The position numbers and the translations under genes are program-made. A model generated the notes under the pieces. The model saw only the letters and a list, made by a program, of their open reading frames with translations, ran no database searches and was not told where the DNA came from. Of a DNA stretch of 64,000 bases, positions 19,795-30,674 are shown in pieces (the first letter of the stretch is position 1; each line of letters starts with the position of its first letter). The DNA comes from Maritimibacter sp. HL-12 (GTDB lineage: Bacteria; Pseudomonadota; Alphaproteobacteria; Rhodobacterales; Rhodobacteraceae): NCBI RefSeq assembly GCF_900177545.1, contig NZ_FXBQ01000001.1:1072122-1136121 (forward strand), written 5' to 3'.

Positions 19795-21327
19795 CTACAG
19801 ATCCATCAACAAACGGCGCGGGTCTTCGAGCGCCTCTTTCACGCGGACAAGGAAGGTGACCGCCCCCTTGCCGTCGACGATACGGTGATCGTAGCTCAGC
19901 GCCAGATACATCATTGGCCGGATCACGATTTCGCCGTTCACCACCATCGGCCGCTCCTGGATCTTGTGCATGCCGAGAATGCCCGATTGCGGCGGGTTCA
20001 GGATCGGGCTCGACATCAGCGAGCCGTAAACCCCGCCGTTCGAGATCGTGAAGCTGCCGCCCTGCATCTCGGCCATGGTGAGCTTGCCGTCGCGCGCGCG
20101 CAGGCCGAGTTCGGCGATCTTCTGCTCGATCGCGTGGAAGCTCATCTGGTCGGCATCGCGCACCACCGGCACCACGAGCCCCTGCGGGGTGCCCACCGCC
20201 ACACCCATGTGCACGTAGTTCTTGTAGACGACATGATCGCCATCAATCTCGGCGTTCACATCGGGCACTTCCTTCAGCGCGTGGATGCAGGCCTTCACGA
20301 AGAACGACATGAAGCCGAGCTTCACGCCATGCTTCTTGAAAAACAGGTCCTTGTACTCGTTGCGCAACTCCATCACCGCCGACATGTCGACTTCGTTGTA
20401 GGTGGTGAGGATCGCGGCGGTGTTCTGCGCGTCCTTGAGGCGGCGGGCGATGGTCTGGCGCAGGCGCGTCATCTTCACCCGCTCCTCGCGGGCGGCATCC
20501 TCGGCCGGTACGGCGGCGCGCGGCGTGGCGGAGGGAGCAGGCTTGGCGCTCGGGGCAGAGGTGGCGGCCACGGCGCGGGCGACGTCGTCTTTCATGATCC
20601 GCCCGTCACGGCCCGAGCCTTCGACCTTGTCGGGCGAAAGCCCGGCCTCGGCCATCGCCTTCTTGGCCGATGGCGCATGCTCGATGTCCTTGCCCGTTGC
20701 CTCCGGAGCGACCGGCTTGTCTTCCGTTTCGGCTTTCGGTGCCGGTTTCGCAGGCCCGCCCGAAGCACCCTCGGCGATCACCGCGAGCTTGCCGCCGGCC
20801 TCCACCGTGGACCCTTCTTCAAACAGAATCTCGCTCAGCACACCCGAAACCGGCGCGGGCACCTCGACGGATACCTTGTCGGTTTCCAGTTCGCAGAGCA
20901 TCTCGTCGGCCTCGACGCTGTCGCCGGCCTTCTTGAACCAGGTTGATACCGTCGCCTCGCTGACGCTTTCGCCAAGCGCGGGCACCATCACGTCAACCGC
21001 TGCGCCGGACTTGGGCTCTGGCTCGGACTCGGCCTCCGGCTTTTTCGCTTTTTCGGATTTCTCGGCCTTGGCCGGGGCCTTTGCACCTTCACCCTCGGTG
21101 AGGGTGGCGAGTAGGGCATCGACACCCACGGTTTCGCCCTCGGCCGCGATGATGTCGCCCAGAACGCCCGCCGCGGGGGCGGGCACCTCGACCGTCACCT
21201 TGTCGGTTTCGAGCTCGCAGAGCATCTCGTCGACCTCCACGGCGTCGCCCGGCTTCTTGAACCAGGTCGCCACGGTGGCCTCGGTCACGCTTTCGCCCAA
21301 GGTGGGCACCCGAACTTCAATGCTCAT
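19795..21327 (-). CDS. odhB: 2-oxoglutarate dehydrogenase E2, two lipoyl domains
   Basis: 510 aa dihydrolipoyllysine succinyltransferase. There are two tandem lipoyl domains with lipoylated Lys in [12 protein letters not shown] (K43) and [12 protein letters not shown] (K151), joined by Ala/Pro/Lys/Glu-rich linkers. A peripheral subunit-binding domain follows (about 216-251), then the catalytic domain ending in DHRIVDG with H481 and D485. Most E2 proteins of this complex in other proteobacteria have one lipoyl domain and about 400 residues. The start is 3 bp after the sucA stop. Confidence 0.96.
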   Translation of the reverse strand: MSIEVRVPTLGESVTEATVATWFKKPGDAVEVDEMLCELETDKVTVEVPAPAAGVLGDIIAAEGETVGVDALLATLTEGEGAKAPAKAEKSEKAKKPEAESEPEPKSGAAVDVMVPALGESVSEATVSTWFKKAGDSVEADEMLCELETDKVSVEVPAPVSGVLSEILFEEGSTVEAGGKLAVIAEGASGGPAKPAPKAETEDKPVAPEATGKDIEHAPSAKKAMAEAGLSPDKVEGSGRDGRIMKDDVARAVAATSAPSAKPAPSATPRAAVPAEDAAREERVKMTRLRQTIARRLKDAQNTAAILTTYNEVDMSAVMELRNEYKDLFFKKHGVKLGFMSFFVKACIHALKEVPDVNAEIDGDHVVYKNYVHMGVAVGTPQGLVVPVVRDADQMSFHAIEQKIAELGLRARDGKLTMAEMQGGSFTISNGGVYGSLMSSPILNPPQSGILGMHKIQERPMVVNGEIVIRPMMYLALSYDHRIVDGKGAVTFLVRVKEALEDPRRLLMDL

Positions 21328-21330
21328 GGG

Positions 21331-24303
21331 TCAGTTTCCTTCGATCGTCAGCGCGTCGTTCACGAGCGCCTCTTGTTGGGCTTTGTGCTGGCTCATCAGG
21401 CCGGTCGCGGGAGAGGCCGCTGCCGGACGCCCGACATACCGGGGGCGGGTATCGGTTTCGCGGATGCGGCCCAGAACCCATTCGATGTTCGGTTCCATGA
21501 AGCTCCAGCCGCCCTGGTTCTTGGGCTCTTCCTGGCACCAGACAACCTCGGCGTTGGGGAAACGTTCCAGTTCCTTGACCAGGCTCAGCGCCGGGAAAGG
21601 ATAGAACTGCTCCACCCGCATGATGTAGACATCCTCGATCTCGCGCTCGTCGCGCGCTTCGAGCAGGTCGTAGTAGACCTTGCCCGAACACATCACCACA
21701 CGCTTGATCTTGTCGTCGGCAACCAGCTTGCCGCTTGAACGCCCGGTGCGGTGTTGCGGATCGGCGTCGTCCCACAGCACGCGGTGGAACGACGAGCCCT
21801 CGATGAAGTCGGCGGCATCCGAGACCGCGAGCTTGTGGCGCAGCAGAGATTTGGGCGTCATCAGGATCAGCGGCTTGCGATAGGTCCGGTGCAACTGGCG
21901 GCGCAGGATATGGAAGTAGTTCGCCGGCGTGGTGCAGTTGGCCACGATCCAGTTGTCGCCGCCGCACATCTGCAGGAAGCGTTCGAGCCGTGCCGAGGAG
22001 TGCTCCGGCCCCTGCCCCTCGTAGCCATGCGGCAGGAGCACGGTAAGGCCCGACATCCTGAGCCACTTGGCCTCGCCCGAGGAAATGAACTGGTCGAACA
22101 TGATCTGCGCACCGTTGGCGAAATCGCCGAACTGCGCCTCCCACATCGTCAGCGCGTTGGGCTCGGCGAGGCTGTAGCCGTATTCAAACCCGAGCACGGC
22201 GTATTCCGAGAGCATCGAGTCGATCACCTCGTAGCGGCCCTGCCCTTCGCGGATGTGATTGAGCGGGTAGTAACGTTCCTCGGTGCCCTGGTTGATCAGC
22301 GCGGAATGGCGATGCGAAAAGGTGCCGCGGGTGGAATCCTGCCCCGAGAGGCGCACCGGGTAGCCTTCCAGCATCAGCGAGCCGAAGGCCAGTGCCTCGC
22401 CGGTGGCCCAATCGAAGCCCGTGCCGGTCTCGAACATCTGGCGCTTGGCCTCGAGCATCCGGCCCACCGTCTTGTGCAGATCAAACCCCTCGGGCGCACG
22501 GGTGAGCGCGGCACCGATCTCGTGGAACGTGGCCTCCGGGATCGCGGTTTGGCCGCGCTGGTATTCCTCGCCCTGACGGTTGAGGTGCGACCAGCGGCCA
22601 TCGAGCCAATCGGCCTTGTTGGGTTTGTAGTCCTTCGAGGCCTCGAACTCGCCGTTCAACTCGGCCTGGAACACGGTCTTCATGTCCTCGATCTCGCCCT
22701 CGGGGATCAGCCCGTCCCTGATGAGCCGCTCGGTATAGAGCTGAAGCGTGGTCTTGTGGGTCTTGATCGTCTTGTACATCAGAGGGTTGGTGAACATCGG
22801 TTCATCCCCCTCGTTGTGGCCGAAGCGCCGATAGCAGAACATGTCGATGACCACGTCCTTGTGGAACTTCTGGCGGAACTCGATCGCCACCCTGGCGGCA
22901 TGGACAACCGCTTCCGGGTCGTCGCCGTTGACGTGGAAGATCGGCGCTTCCACCATCAGCGCGATATCGGTCGGGTAAGGCGAGGAGCGCGAGAAGCTCG
23001 GCGCGGTGGTAAACCCGATCTGGTTGTTGACGATGATGTGGATCGTGCCGCCGGTGCGGTGACCGACCAGGCCGGAAAGGCCGAAGCCTTCCGCCACCAC
23101 GCCCTGCCCGGCAAAGGCCGCATCGCCGTGCAGCAGAACCGGCAGCACCTGCGTGCGCTCGGTATCGCCGAGTTGCGCCTGCTTGGCGCGCACCTTGCCA
23201 AGCACGACCGGGTTGACCGCTTCGAGGTGGCTGGGGTTGGCGGTGAGGCTGAGGTGCACCTTGTTGCCGTCGAACTCGCGGTCCGAGGAAGCGCCGAGGT
23301 GGTATTTCACGTCGCCCGACCCGTCCACGTCCTCGGGCTTGAAGCTGCCGCCCTGAAACTCGTTGAAGATCGCGCGGTAGGGCTTCGACATCACGTTGGC
23401 GAGCACCGAGAGACGGCCGCGGTGCGGCATCCCGATCACGATTTCCTTCAGGCCCAGTTGACCGCCGCGCTTGATGATCTGCTCCATCGCCGGCACCAGC
23501 GCCTCGGCGCCGTCGAGGCCGAAGCGCTTGGTGCCCATGAACTTGACGTGGCAGAACTTCTCGAAGCCCTCGGCCTCGACCAGCTTGTTCAGGATCGCCC
23601 GGCGGCCGCGCTTGGTGAACTGGATCTCCTTGCCGAACCCCTCGATCCGCTCCTTGAGCCAGCTCGATTGCTCGGGATCGGAAATATGCATGTATTGCAG
23701 CGCGAAGGTGCCGCAATAGGTCCGCCGCACGATGTCGAGGATCTGGCGCATGCTCGCGGTTTGCAGGCCCAGCACGTTGTCGAGGAAGATCGGCCGGTCC
23801 ATGTCGGCCTCGGTGAAGCCGTAAGACGCCGGATCAAGCTCGGGGTGGGCGCTCTTTTCCTGCAGGCCAAGCGGGTCGAGTTCGGCGGCAAGGTGGCCGC
23901 GGATACGGTAGGCGCGGATGATCATCAGCGCGCGCACCGAATCGAGCACCGCGCGTTTCACCTGGTCTTCGGTTATGACGGCACCAACGTCGCGGGCCTT
24001 TTCCCTGACCTTCTCGGCCATTTTCTGGGGCTTGGCTTCCTCCGGCCATTGACCGTCGAGCGCGTGGACGAGATCGCCGCCCGGGGTGGGCGGCCAGTCG
24101 GCGCGCGCCCACGAGGGCCCTTGCGCCTCGGCGGTCACGTCGCTCTCGCCGTCGCCCAGTTCGGCAAAGAACGCCCGCCACGCTTCGTCCACTGCATCCG
24201 GGTCTTTCGCGTATTGGGCATAGAGCTGTTCAAGATAGGCCGCGTTGTGGCCTTGCATGAAACTGGAGGCCTTGAACTGGTCGTTGGGGGATTGGTCGGT
24301 CAT
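21331..24303 (-). CDS. sucA: 2-oxoglutarate dehydrogenase E1
   Basis: 990 aa thiamine diphosphate enzyme that decarboxylates 2-oxoglutarate and passes succinyl to odhB. The short N-terminal SSFMQGHNAAYLEQLY segment used for complex assembly is present. The ThDP region includes GMPHRGRLSVLANV and GDAAFAGQGVVAE, and the C-terminal transketolase-like part contains FGDFANGAQIMFDQF. The length is normal for the family. It lies downstream of sucD after a strong intercistronic hairpin. Confidence 0.97.
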   Translation of the reverse strand: MTDQSPNDQFKASSFMQGHNAAYLEQLYAQYAKDPDAVDEAWRAFFAELGDGESDVTAEAQGPSWARADWPPTPGGDLVHALDGQWPEEAKPQKMAEKVREKARDVGAVITEDQVKRAVLDSVRALMIIRAYRIRGHLAAELDPLGLQEKSAHPELDPASYGFTEADMDRPIFLDNVLGLQTASMRQILDIVRRTYCGTFALQYMHISDPEQSSWLKERIEGFGKEIQFTKRGRRAILNKLVEAEGFEKFCHVKFMGTKRFGLDGAEALVPAMEQIIKRGGQLGLKEIVIGMPHRGRLSVLANVMSKPYRAIFNEFQGGSFKPEDVDGSGDVKYHLGASSDREFDGNKVHLSLTANPSHLEAVNPVVLGKVRAKQAQLGDTERTQVLPVLLHGDAAFAGQGVVAEGFGLSGLVGHRTGGTIHIIVNNQIGFTTAPSFSRSSPYPTDIALMVEAPIFHVNGDDPEAVVHAARVAIEFRQKFHKDVVIDMFCYRRFGHNEGDEPMFTNPLMYKTIKTHKTTLQLYTERLIRDGLIPEGEIEDMKTVFQAELNGEFEASKDYKPNKADWLDGRWSHLNRQGEEYQRGQTAIPEATFHEIGAALTRAPEGFDLHKTVGRMLEAKRQMFETGTGFDWATGEALAFGSLMLEGYPVRLSGQDSTRGTFSHRHSALINQGTEERYYPLNHIREGQGRYEVIDSMLSEYAVLGFEYGYSLAEPNALTMWEAQFGDFANGAQIMFDQFISSGEAKWLRMSGLTVLLPHGYEGQGPEHSSARLERFLQMCGGDNWIVANCTTPANYFHILRRQLHRTYRKPLILMTPKSLLRHKLAVSDAADFIEGSSFHRVLWDDADPQHRTGRSSGKLVADDKIKRVVMCSGKVYYDLLEARDEREIEDVYIMRVEQFYPFPALSLVKELERFPNAEVVWCQEEPKNQGGWSFMEPNIEWVLGRIRETDTRPRYVGRPAAASPATGLMSQHKAQQEALVNDALTIEGN

Positions 24304-24326
24304 GGTGTCACCTGACGAAATGGACC

Positions 24327-24355
24327 GCGTGCGCCCGTCGGAGGCGGGCGCACGC
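24327..24355. promoter_or_regulatory. 11-bp hairpin between sucD and sucA
   Basis: GCGTGCGCCCG and CGGGCGCACGC form a perfect 11-bp stem with the loop TCGGAGG in the 59-bp gap between sucD and sucA. No T-run follows in the minus direction, so it looks like an mRNA processing or stabilising element, or a partial attenuator, rather than a full terminator. Confidence 0.6.
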
Positions 24356-24362
24356 GAAAGGA

Positions 24363-25247
24363 TTACTTGCCGATCGCTTCCAGCACGGCCTCGCCCAGCG
24401 TTGCCGGGCTGTCGGCCACCACGATGCCCGCGGCGCGCATCGCTTCGATCTTGTCCTCGGCGCCGCCCTGGCCGCCCGACACGATCGCGCCGGCATGGCC
24501 CATGCGGCGGCCCGGAGGCGCGGTGCGGCCCGCGATGAAGCCGGCAACCGGCTTCCAGCGGCCTTTTTTCTTCTGCTCCTTGAGGAACTCGGCCGCTTCT
24601 TCCTCGGCGGTGCCGCCAATCTCGCCGATCATGATGATGCTCTCGGTCTCGTCGTCGTCGAGGAACATGTCGAGCACGTCGATATGCTCGGTGCCCTTGA
24701 TCGGGTCGCCGCCGATACCCACGGCGGTCGATTGGCCGAGGCCGATGTCGGAGGTCTGTTTCACCGCCTCATAGGTCAGCGTGCCCGACCGGCTGACGAC
24801 ACCCACGCTGCCGCGCTTGTGGATGTGGCCGGGCATGATGCCGATCTTGCAGGCATCGGGGGTGATCACGCCGGGGCAGTTCGGGCCGATCAACCGCGAG
24901 GCCGAGCCTTCGAGCGCGCGTTTGACCTTCATCATGTCGAGCACCGGGATGCCCTCGGTGATGCAGACGATCAGCTCCATCTCCGCGTCGATGGCTTCGA
25001 GGATCGAATCCGCCGCGAAGGGCGGCGGCACGTAGATCACGCTGGCATTCGCCTGCGTGACCGCCTTGGCCTCGTGCACCGAGTTGAAGACGGGGAGGTT
25101 GAGGTGGGTCTGCCCGCCCTTGCCGGGGGTCACGCCGCCGACCATCTTGGTGCCGTAGGCAATCGCCTGTTCGGAGTGGAAGGTGCCCTGCGAGCCGGTG
25201 AAGCCCTGGCAGATCACCTTGGTGTTTTCATCAATCAGAATTGCCAT
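24363..25247 (-). CDS. sucD: Succinyl-CoA synthetase alpha subunit
   Basis: 294 aa. The Rossmann CoA-binding N-terminus ([15 protein letters not shown]) and the active-site histidine block [10 protein letters not shown] are present; that histidine is the phosphorylated residue. The start at 25247 gives [10 protein letters not shown], the usual N-terminus; the much longer open frame upstream lies within sucC and is not coding. It lies 5 bp after sucC, forming the heterotetrameric succinate-CoA ligase. Confidence 0.97.
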   Translation of the reverse strand: MAILIDENTKVICQGFTGSQGTFHSEQAIAYGTKMVGGVTPGKGGQTHLNLPVFNSVHEAKAVTQANASVIYVPPPFAADSILEAIDAEMELIVCITEGIPVLDMMKVKRALEGSASRLIGPNCPGVITPDACKIGIMPGHIHKRGSVGVVSRSGTLTYEAVKQTSDIGLGQSTAVGIGGDPIKGTEHIDVLDMFLDDDETESIIMIGEIGGTAEEEAAEFLKEQKKKGRWKPVAGFIAGRTAPPGRRMGHAGAIVSGGQGGAEDKIEAMRAAGIVVADSPATLGEAVLEAIGK

Positions 25248-25252
25248 CTGCC

Positions 25253-26446
25253 TTACCCCTTCACCGCCTTGACGATCTTCTCGGCACCATCCGACAGGTT
25301 GTCGGCGGCGATCACGTCGAGACCGGAATTGTTGATCAGCGCCTTGCCCTCTTCCACGTTGGTGCCTTCGAGGCGCACCACCAGCGGCACCTTGAGGCCG
25401 ACGTCCTTCACCGCCGCGATCACGCCTTCCGCGATCACGTCGCAGCGCATGATGCCGCCGAAGATGTTGACGAGGATGCCCTTCACCTGCGGGTCGGAGG
25501 TGATGATCTTGAAGGCTTCTGTCACCTTCTCCTTGGTCGCGCCGCCGCCCACGTCGAGGAAGTTGGCAGGCTCGGCACCGTAGAGCTTGATGATGTCCAT
25601 CGTCGCCATGGCGAGGCCCGCGCCGTTCACCATGCAGCCGATCTCGCCATCGAGCGCGATGTAGTTGAGATCGTATTTCGAGGCTTCCAGCTCTTTCGGG
25701 TCTTCCTCCGAGGTGTCGCGCAGTTCGGCGATGTCGGGGTGGCGGTAGACCGCGTTGCCGTCGAAGCCGAACTTGGCGTCGAGCACCTTGAGATCGCCGG
25801 TATCGGTCACAATCAGCGGGTTGATCTCGAGCATCTCCATGTCTTTCTCGGTGAAGACCTTGTAGAGCGTGCCCATCAGCGCGACGCATTGCTTGACCTG
25901 AGCGCCTTCGAGGCCGAGCGCGAAAGCAATGCGCCGACCGTGGAAACCCTGGTAGCCGGTGGCCGGATCGACGCTGAACGACAGGATCTTCTCGGGCGTC
26001 TTCGCCGCCACTTCCTCGATGTCCATGCCACCCTCGGTGGAGCAGACGAAGGAGATCCGGCTGGTTTTGCGATCGACCAGCAGGGCGAGGTAAAGCTCGC
26101 GCTCGATGCCGGAGCCGTCCTCGATGTAGATGCGGTTGACCTGCTTGCCCGCCGGGCCGGTCTGGTGCGTCACCAGCGTGCGGCCGAGCATCTTCTTGGC
26201 TTCCTCGGCGGCCTCCTCGACCGATTTGGCAAGGCGAACGCCGCCCTTCTCGCCCGCACCGGCTTCCTTGAAGTGGCCTTTGCCACGACCACCGGCGTGA
26301 ATTTGCGCCTTCACCACCCAGAGCGGCCCGTCGAGCTCACCTGCCTTGGTTTTGGCTTCGTCGGCCTTGAGAACGACCCGGCCGTCGGAAACCGGTGCGC
26401 CGTAGCTGCGAAGAAGCGCCTTCGCCTGGTATTCATGGATGTTCAT
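25253..26446 (-). CDS. sucC: Succinyl-CoA synthetase beta subunit
   Basis: 397 aa ATP-grasp protein starting [16 protein letters not shown]. The nucleotide-binding lysine regions ([13 protein letters not shown]) and the C-terminal ligase domain with [10 protein letters not shown] are intact. The start at 26446 is chosen by homology; the in-frame ATG at 26521 would add an atypical Cys-rich leader. It is the first gene of the sucCD-sucA-odhB-lpdA unit and is preceded by a pair of GTGATCAC operators. Confidence 0.97.
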   Translation of the reverse strand: MNIHEYQAKALLRSYGAPVSDGRVVLKADEAKTKAGELDGPLWVVKAQIHAGGRGKGHFKEAGAGEKGGVRLAKSVEEAAEEAKKMLGRTLVTHQTGPAGKQVNRIYIEDGSGIERELYLALLVDRKTSRISFVCSTEGGMDIEEVAAKTPEKILSFSVDPATGYQGFHGRRIAFALGLEGAQVKQCVALMGTLYKVFTEKDMEMLEINPLIVTDTGDLKVLDAKFGFDGNAVYRHPDIAELRDTSEEDPKELEASKYDLNYIALDGEIGCMVNGAGLAMATMDIIKLYGAEPANFLDVGGGATKEKVTEAFKIITSDPQVKGILVNIFGGIMRCDVIAEGVIAAVKDVGLKVPLVVRLEGTNVEEGKALINNSGLDVIAADNLSDGAEKIVKAVKG

Positions 26447-26645
26447 GAACCTATCCCGTTTGCTTGCGATTGCTGCGCACATTGCACAGCACACGGGGGT
26501 GAAGAAACGGTTTTTTACCAAGCGGGCACCTTTCGGCCCCGATTTTCCTTATTCGTGATCACATTTTTCCGACGCGTGATCACAAATGAGGATTGCGACA
26601 GGCTGTCGCAGCCGGCGATCCCGGCGAGTCACCCCTTCAACGCAG
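26447..26645 (-). promoter_or_regulatory. sucC promoter region between mdh terminator and sucC
   Basis: About 200 bp with no gene. AT-rich bases at 26505-26570 mark the likely promoter, which includes the GTGATCAC operator pair. It implies that sucCDAB-lpd can be transcribed independently of mdh. Confidence 0.55.
26554..26584. promoter_or_regulatory. Tandem GTGATCAC operators ahead of sucC
   Basis: CGTGATCACA at 26554-26563 and again at 26575-26584: identical decamers with centres 21 bp apart, two helical turns, about 110-140 bp before the sucC start. The arrangement is repeated exactly ahead of sdhC. I infer binding of the GntR regulator encoded at 15774 to the same face of the DNA. Confidence 0.75.
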
Positions 26646-26670
26646 AAGGCCGGGCACAGGGCCCGGCCTT
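26646..26670. terminator. Hairpin terminator after mdh
   Basis: AAGGCCGGGC and GCCCGGCCTT form a perfect 10-bp stem with a 5-base loop, 22 bp downstream of the mdh stop. The following T-run is short, so some read-through into sucC is possible. Confidence 0.75.
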
Positions 26671-26691
26671 CGCGTTCGCATTCCACAGGTC

Positions 26692-27702
<1,011 letters not shown>

Positions 27703-27816
27703 TTACGCTGCCACGCAAGCCCGCCACGCCGCAGCGCGGGCGATACCCCGCCTCTTGCGCCGCCGATTGATACCGCTAAACCTGTTCAGAATGAGGGGCT
27801 TCCGGGAAACGCACGC

Positions 27817-28569
27817 GTGGAACTCGACCTGACATTCTTCCTCGTCGCGATCCCGGCAGTGATCTTCGCGGGCGTCTCGAAGGGTGGCTTCGGCTCCGGC
27901 GCTGCCTTCGCAGCCACACCGCTTCTGGCGCTGATTCTGGAGCCCGGCCAGGCGATCGGGCTGATGCTGCCGCTGCTCATGCTGATGGATGTGACCGCGC
28001 TCAAACCCTACTGGAAAACCTGGGACACTCCCTCGGCGCTGGCGCTGATCGTCGGCGCGGTACCCGGCATTGTGCTCGGGGCCGCGCTCTATTCGGTGAG
28101 CAATCCCGACCTGTTTCGCTTCCTGATCGGCGCGGTGGCGCTGGCCTTCGTCGGCTGGCAGGCGGCGAAGCGGCTCGGGCTCTACCGACCGGGCACGCGG
28201 CCGATGTCGCTTTGGGGCGGGCGGATCGCCGGAGCGGTGACCGGGTTCACCAGCTTCATCAGCCATGCCGGCGGGCCGCCGTCGGCAGTGTTCCTGCTCA
28301 CCCGCGGTTTTGACAAGACCACCTACCAGGGCACCACCGTGCTGGTGTTCTGGGCGGTGAACCTGCTGAAGTTCCTGCCTTATCTCTTCCTCGGCATCTT
28401 CACCTGGGAAACCGCTCGCGCCGATCTCATCCTCGTGCCCTTCGCCGTGCTCGGGGTCTGGCTGGGCGTCTTGGCGCACCGGAAGTTGACCGACCGGTGG
28501 TTCTTCACCCTCACGTACGTCTTTCTAACGCTCACCGGCCTCAAGCTGATCTGGGACGCGCTCACCTGA
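27817..28569 (+). CDS. TauE/SafE-family membrane transporter
   Basis: 250 aa with about eight hydrophobic helices. The GGFGSG motif near the first helix and GAVTGFTSFISHAGGPP in the middle are the repeated motifs of the TauE/SafE/YfcA family. Members export sulfite, sulfoacetate or related anions. The GTG start at 27817 is preferred because no in-frame ATG lies close by; the very long upstream frame crosses mdh in antisense and is not coding. The substrate is unknown and there are no sulfonate genes nearby. Confidence 0.82.
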   Translation: MELDLTFFLVAIPAVIFAGVSKGGFGSGAAFAATPLLALILEPGQAIGLMLPLLMLMDVTALKPYWKTWDTPSALALIVGAVPGIVLGAALYSVSNPDLFRFLIGAVALAFVGWQAAKRLGLYRPGTRPMSLWGGRIAGAVTGFTSFISHAGGPPSAVFLLTRGFDKTTYQGTTVLVFWAVNLLKFLPYLFLGIFTWETARADLILVPFAVLGVWLGVLAHRKLTDRWFFTLTYVFLTLTGLKLIWDALT

Positions 28570-28572
28570 TCC

Positions 28573-28881
28573 TCACGCGGGCTCGCCCGGCGCAACCGGA
28601 TCGAACCGGCGAAACCGCGCACCCGCCGCCACGAGGCAGGCGATCCCGTCCGGCGCGGTGAGCAGGATCGTCCAGCTTCCGGTTTCGTCGGACGCGAAGA
28701 GCTCCAGCACCTGGCGGCCACCGACCACCCCGAGCGACTGGCGGCTTTCGCCATAGTCGCGCGCCAGCCGCTCTACGATCATCGCGCGTTCGCCGCAGCT
28801 GGTTTCCTGCGCGCGAAGCGCCTGCGTCGCGAGCAGGATGGCACCGAGACCAAGGCCGAGGGTGAGGATTTCGCGGGTCAT
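28573..28881 (-). CDS. Small secreted protein of unknown function
   Basis: 102 aa. A signal peptide (TREILTLGLGLGAILLATQA, cleavage near LRA-QE) precedes a mature domain of about 75 residues with two Cys (TSCGER and IACLV), which could form a disulfide. AAAGGA precedes the ATG at 28881. The gene is convergent with the TauE-like gene with only 3 bp between. I do not recognise the family; a periplasmic location is likely. Confidence 0.65.
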   Translation of the reverse strand: MTREILTLGLGLGAILLATQALRAQETSCGERAMIVERLARDYGESRQSLGVVGGRQVLELFASDETGSWTILLTAPDGIACLVAAGARFRRFDPVAPGEPA

Positions 28882-28970
28882 CGCCTGTCCTTTCCGTGCG
28901 TGAATGGCCCGGGAAGGCTGGCGCTCAGCGGCAAAGGCCGGGTTAACCCCGCGTACGCCCAGATTTCGCT

Positions 28971-28984
28971 GCATTGCGGCAAAT
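28971..28984. promoter_or_regulatory. GCATTGCGGC element ahead of mcl2
   Basis: GCATTGCGGCAAAT lies about 70-80 bp before the mcl2 start. The same 10-mer lies upstream of mcl1 at 59090-59099, where it is part of a perfect 15-bp palindrome. Here the palindrome has one mismatch. A shared acetyl-CoA or ethylmalonyl-CoA pathway regulator is a reasonable inference. Confidence 0.4.
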
Positions 28985-29050
28985 TGGGTCTTGCGGATTC
29001 CTGCGCCGATGTGGTCGGTTGCGCAACAAAATTGCCGGATGGAGAGAATC

Positions 29051-29905
29051 ATGACCCAGTCGATGCGCCCCTATCGCTCGGTGCTGTATATTCCGGGCTC
29101 GAACGCGCGTGCGCTCGACAAGGCCCGTGGGCTTGCCGCCGACGCGATTATCTTCGACCTCGAAGATGCCGTGGCCCCCGACGCCAAGGATGCGGCCCGC
29201 ACCACCCTGCGCACTGAACTCGACGAGGGCGGCTACGGCAACCGGGCCAAGCTCGTGCGGATCAACGGCTTCGAAAGTCGCTGGGGCAATGCCGATATCC
29301 AGGCCTTCCGAAACGCCGAGATCGACGGCATCCTGCTGCCCAAGGTCAATTCCGCCTACGATATCGAAACTCTGGCCGAGATGATGTCGGACGTGCCGAT
29401 CTGGGCGATGATGGAAACCGCCTCCGGCGTGCTCAATGCCAAGGAAATCGCCGCCCACCCGCGTCTCGCCGGGATCGTGATGGGCACCAACGATCTGGTG
29501 AAGGAACTTGGCGCCCGCCCCGGACCCGACCGCGCCGAGATCATGACCGCGCTGCAGATCAGCCTGATCGCTGCCCGCGCCGATGGCGTGCCGATCGTCG
29601 ACGGCGTGTACAACGCCTTCAAGGACGAGGAGGGGCTGAGGCGCGAATGCGAGCAGGGGCGCGATCTCGGCTTCGACGGCAAAACCCTGATCCACCCCGC
29701 CCAGATCGCCATCGCCAACGAGGTCTTTGCGCCCTCCGCGGCCGATCTCGAGCTCGCCCGCCGCCAGATCGCCGCCTTCGAGGAAGCCGAAGCCGCCGGG
29801 CAGGGCGTGGCGGTTGTCGATGGAAAGATCGTCGAGAATCTGCATATTGTGACGGCGAAGGCCTTGATCGCCAAGGCCGATGCCATTGCAGACCTCGAAG
29901 GATAA
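29051..29905 (+). CDS. mcl2: (3S)-malyl-CoA thioesterase (Mcl2-like), CitE family
   Basis: 284 aa HpcH/HpaI-type TIM-barrel protein. SVLYIPGSNARALDKARGL, IIFDLEDAV (metal-binding Glu/Asp), WAMMETASGVLNA and GFDGKTLIHPAQI match the CitE/Mcl family. The length and N-terminus fit Rhodobacter Mcl2, which hydrolyses (3S)-malyl-CoA to malate and CoA, rather than the 318-aa lyase Mcl1 that is also in this window. The start at 29051 follows GGAGAG. It opens a four-gene operon with nnrU, DUF1737 and mch. Confidence 0.85.
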   Translation: MTQSMRPYRSVLYIPGSNARALDKARGLAADAIIFDLEDAVAPDAKDAARTTLRTELDEGGYGNRAKLVRINGFESRWGNADIQAFRNAEIDGILLPKVNSAYDIETLAEMMSDVPIWAMMETASGVLNAKEIAAHPRLAGIVMGTNDLVKELGARPGPDRAEIMTALQISLIAARADGVPIVDGVYNAFKDEEGLRRECEQGRDLGFDGKTLIHPAQIAIANEVFAPSAADLELARRQIAAFEEAEAAGQGVAVVDGKIVENLHIVTAKALIAKADAIADLEG

Positions 29906-29908
29906 CCC

Positions 29909-30457
29909 ATGCCCCTGCTCATTCTCGGCCTCATCTTGTGGGTGCTCTCCCACACCTTCAAACGGATCGCCCCCGGCCTGCGCGCCAGCCTTGGGGAAGA
30001 CCGCGGCAAAGGACTCGTCGCGCTGGTGGCGCTGGCCGGCATCGTGTTGATGGTAATCGGCTACCGCGCCGCCGACGGGGCCATGTTCTGGGGCCGCCAC
30101 CCGGCCACCGTGGGGATCAACAACCTGTTGAACCTTCTCGCGGTCTATCTTTTTGCCGCCTCGGGCATGAAAACCTGGATCACCTCGAAAATCCGCCATC
30201 CGCAGTTGACGGCGGTCAAGGCATGGGCGCTGGCGCATATTCTCGTGAACGGCGACATTCCCTCTTTCGTGCTTTTCGGCGGACTTCTCGCCTGGGCCGT
30301 GGCCTCGGTGATCCTGATCAACCGGCAAACCGACGATGTGCGCCCCGCCGGCCCCTTCACCGCGAAGAAGGAAACCATGGCCGTGGTCGGCACGCTCGTC
30401 GTCTACGGGCTGATCTCCTGGGCCCACTACCTGCTCGGCTACCCCGCATTCGGATAA
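29909..30457 (+). CDS. NnrU-family membrane protein
   Basis: 182 aa with about five hydrophobic helices. ILWVLSHTFKRIAP at the start, FWGRHP and AWALAHILVNGD are typical of the NnrU family, first named in nitric oxide metabolism but with broader membrane oxidoreductase-like relatives. The start is 3 bp after the mcl2 stop, so it is coupled to it. Its role in an ethylmalonyl-CoA operon is not obvious. Confidence 0.85.
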   Translation: MPLLILGLILWVLSHTFKRIAPGLRASLGEDRGKGLVALVALAGIVLMVIGYRAADGAMFWGRHPATVGINNLLNLLAVYLFAASGMKTWITSKIRHPQLTAVKAWALAHILVNGDIPSFVLFGGLLAWAVASVILINRQTDDVRPAGPFTAKKETMAVVGTLVVYGLISWAHYLLGYPAFG

Positions 30458-30467
30458 GGAGCGCACG

Positions 30468-30674
30468 ATGAAGCTCTACCGCCTTCTCACCGGCGACGAC
30501 ACGCCGGAGTTCAGCCACAAGGTCACCGCCGCGCTGAACGCGGGCTGGGTGCTGCATGGCGGCCCGGCCTACAGCTTCGACGGTGCAAACGGCGTCATGC
30601 GCTGTGCACAGGCCGTGGTGAAGGACGTGCCCGGCAAGGAGTATCAGCCCGACATGAAGCTGGGTGAGCAGTGA
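30468..30674 (+). CDS. DUF1737 small protein
   Basis: 68 aa soluble protein. The pattern YRLLTGDDTPEFSHKV, then LNAGWVLHGGPAYSFD, is that of DUF1737, a short domain of unknown function common in proteobacteria. It lies between nnrU and mch. Its stop TGA overlaps the mch start as ATGA, so the two are translationally coupled. Confidence 0.85.
   Translation: MKLYRLLTGDDTPEFSHKVTAALNAGWVLHGGPAYSFDGANGVMRCAQAVVKDVPGKEYQPDMKLGEQ

Noticed and set aside
21751-24315. 854-aa plus-strand open frame over sucA
   Set aside because: Antisense shadow; sucA is unmistakable on the minus strand.
24862-24872. TGATCAC-type match inside sucD, and another inside sdhA near 34038
   Set aside because: Single copies in coding sequence explained by codons; no paired partner at 17 or 21 bp.
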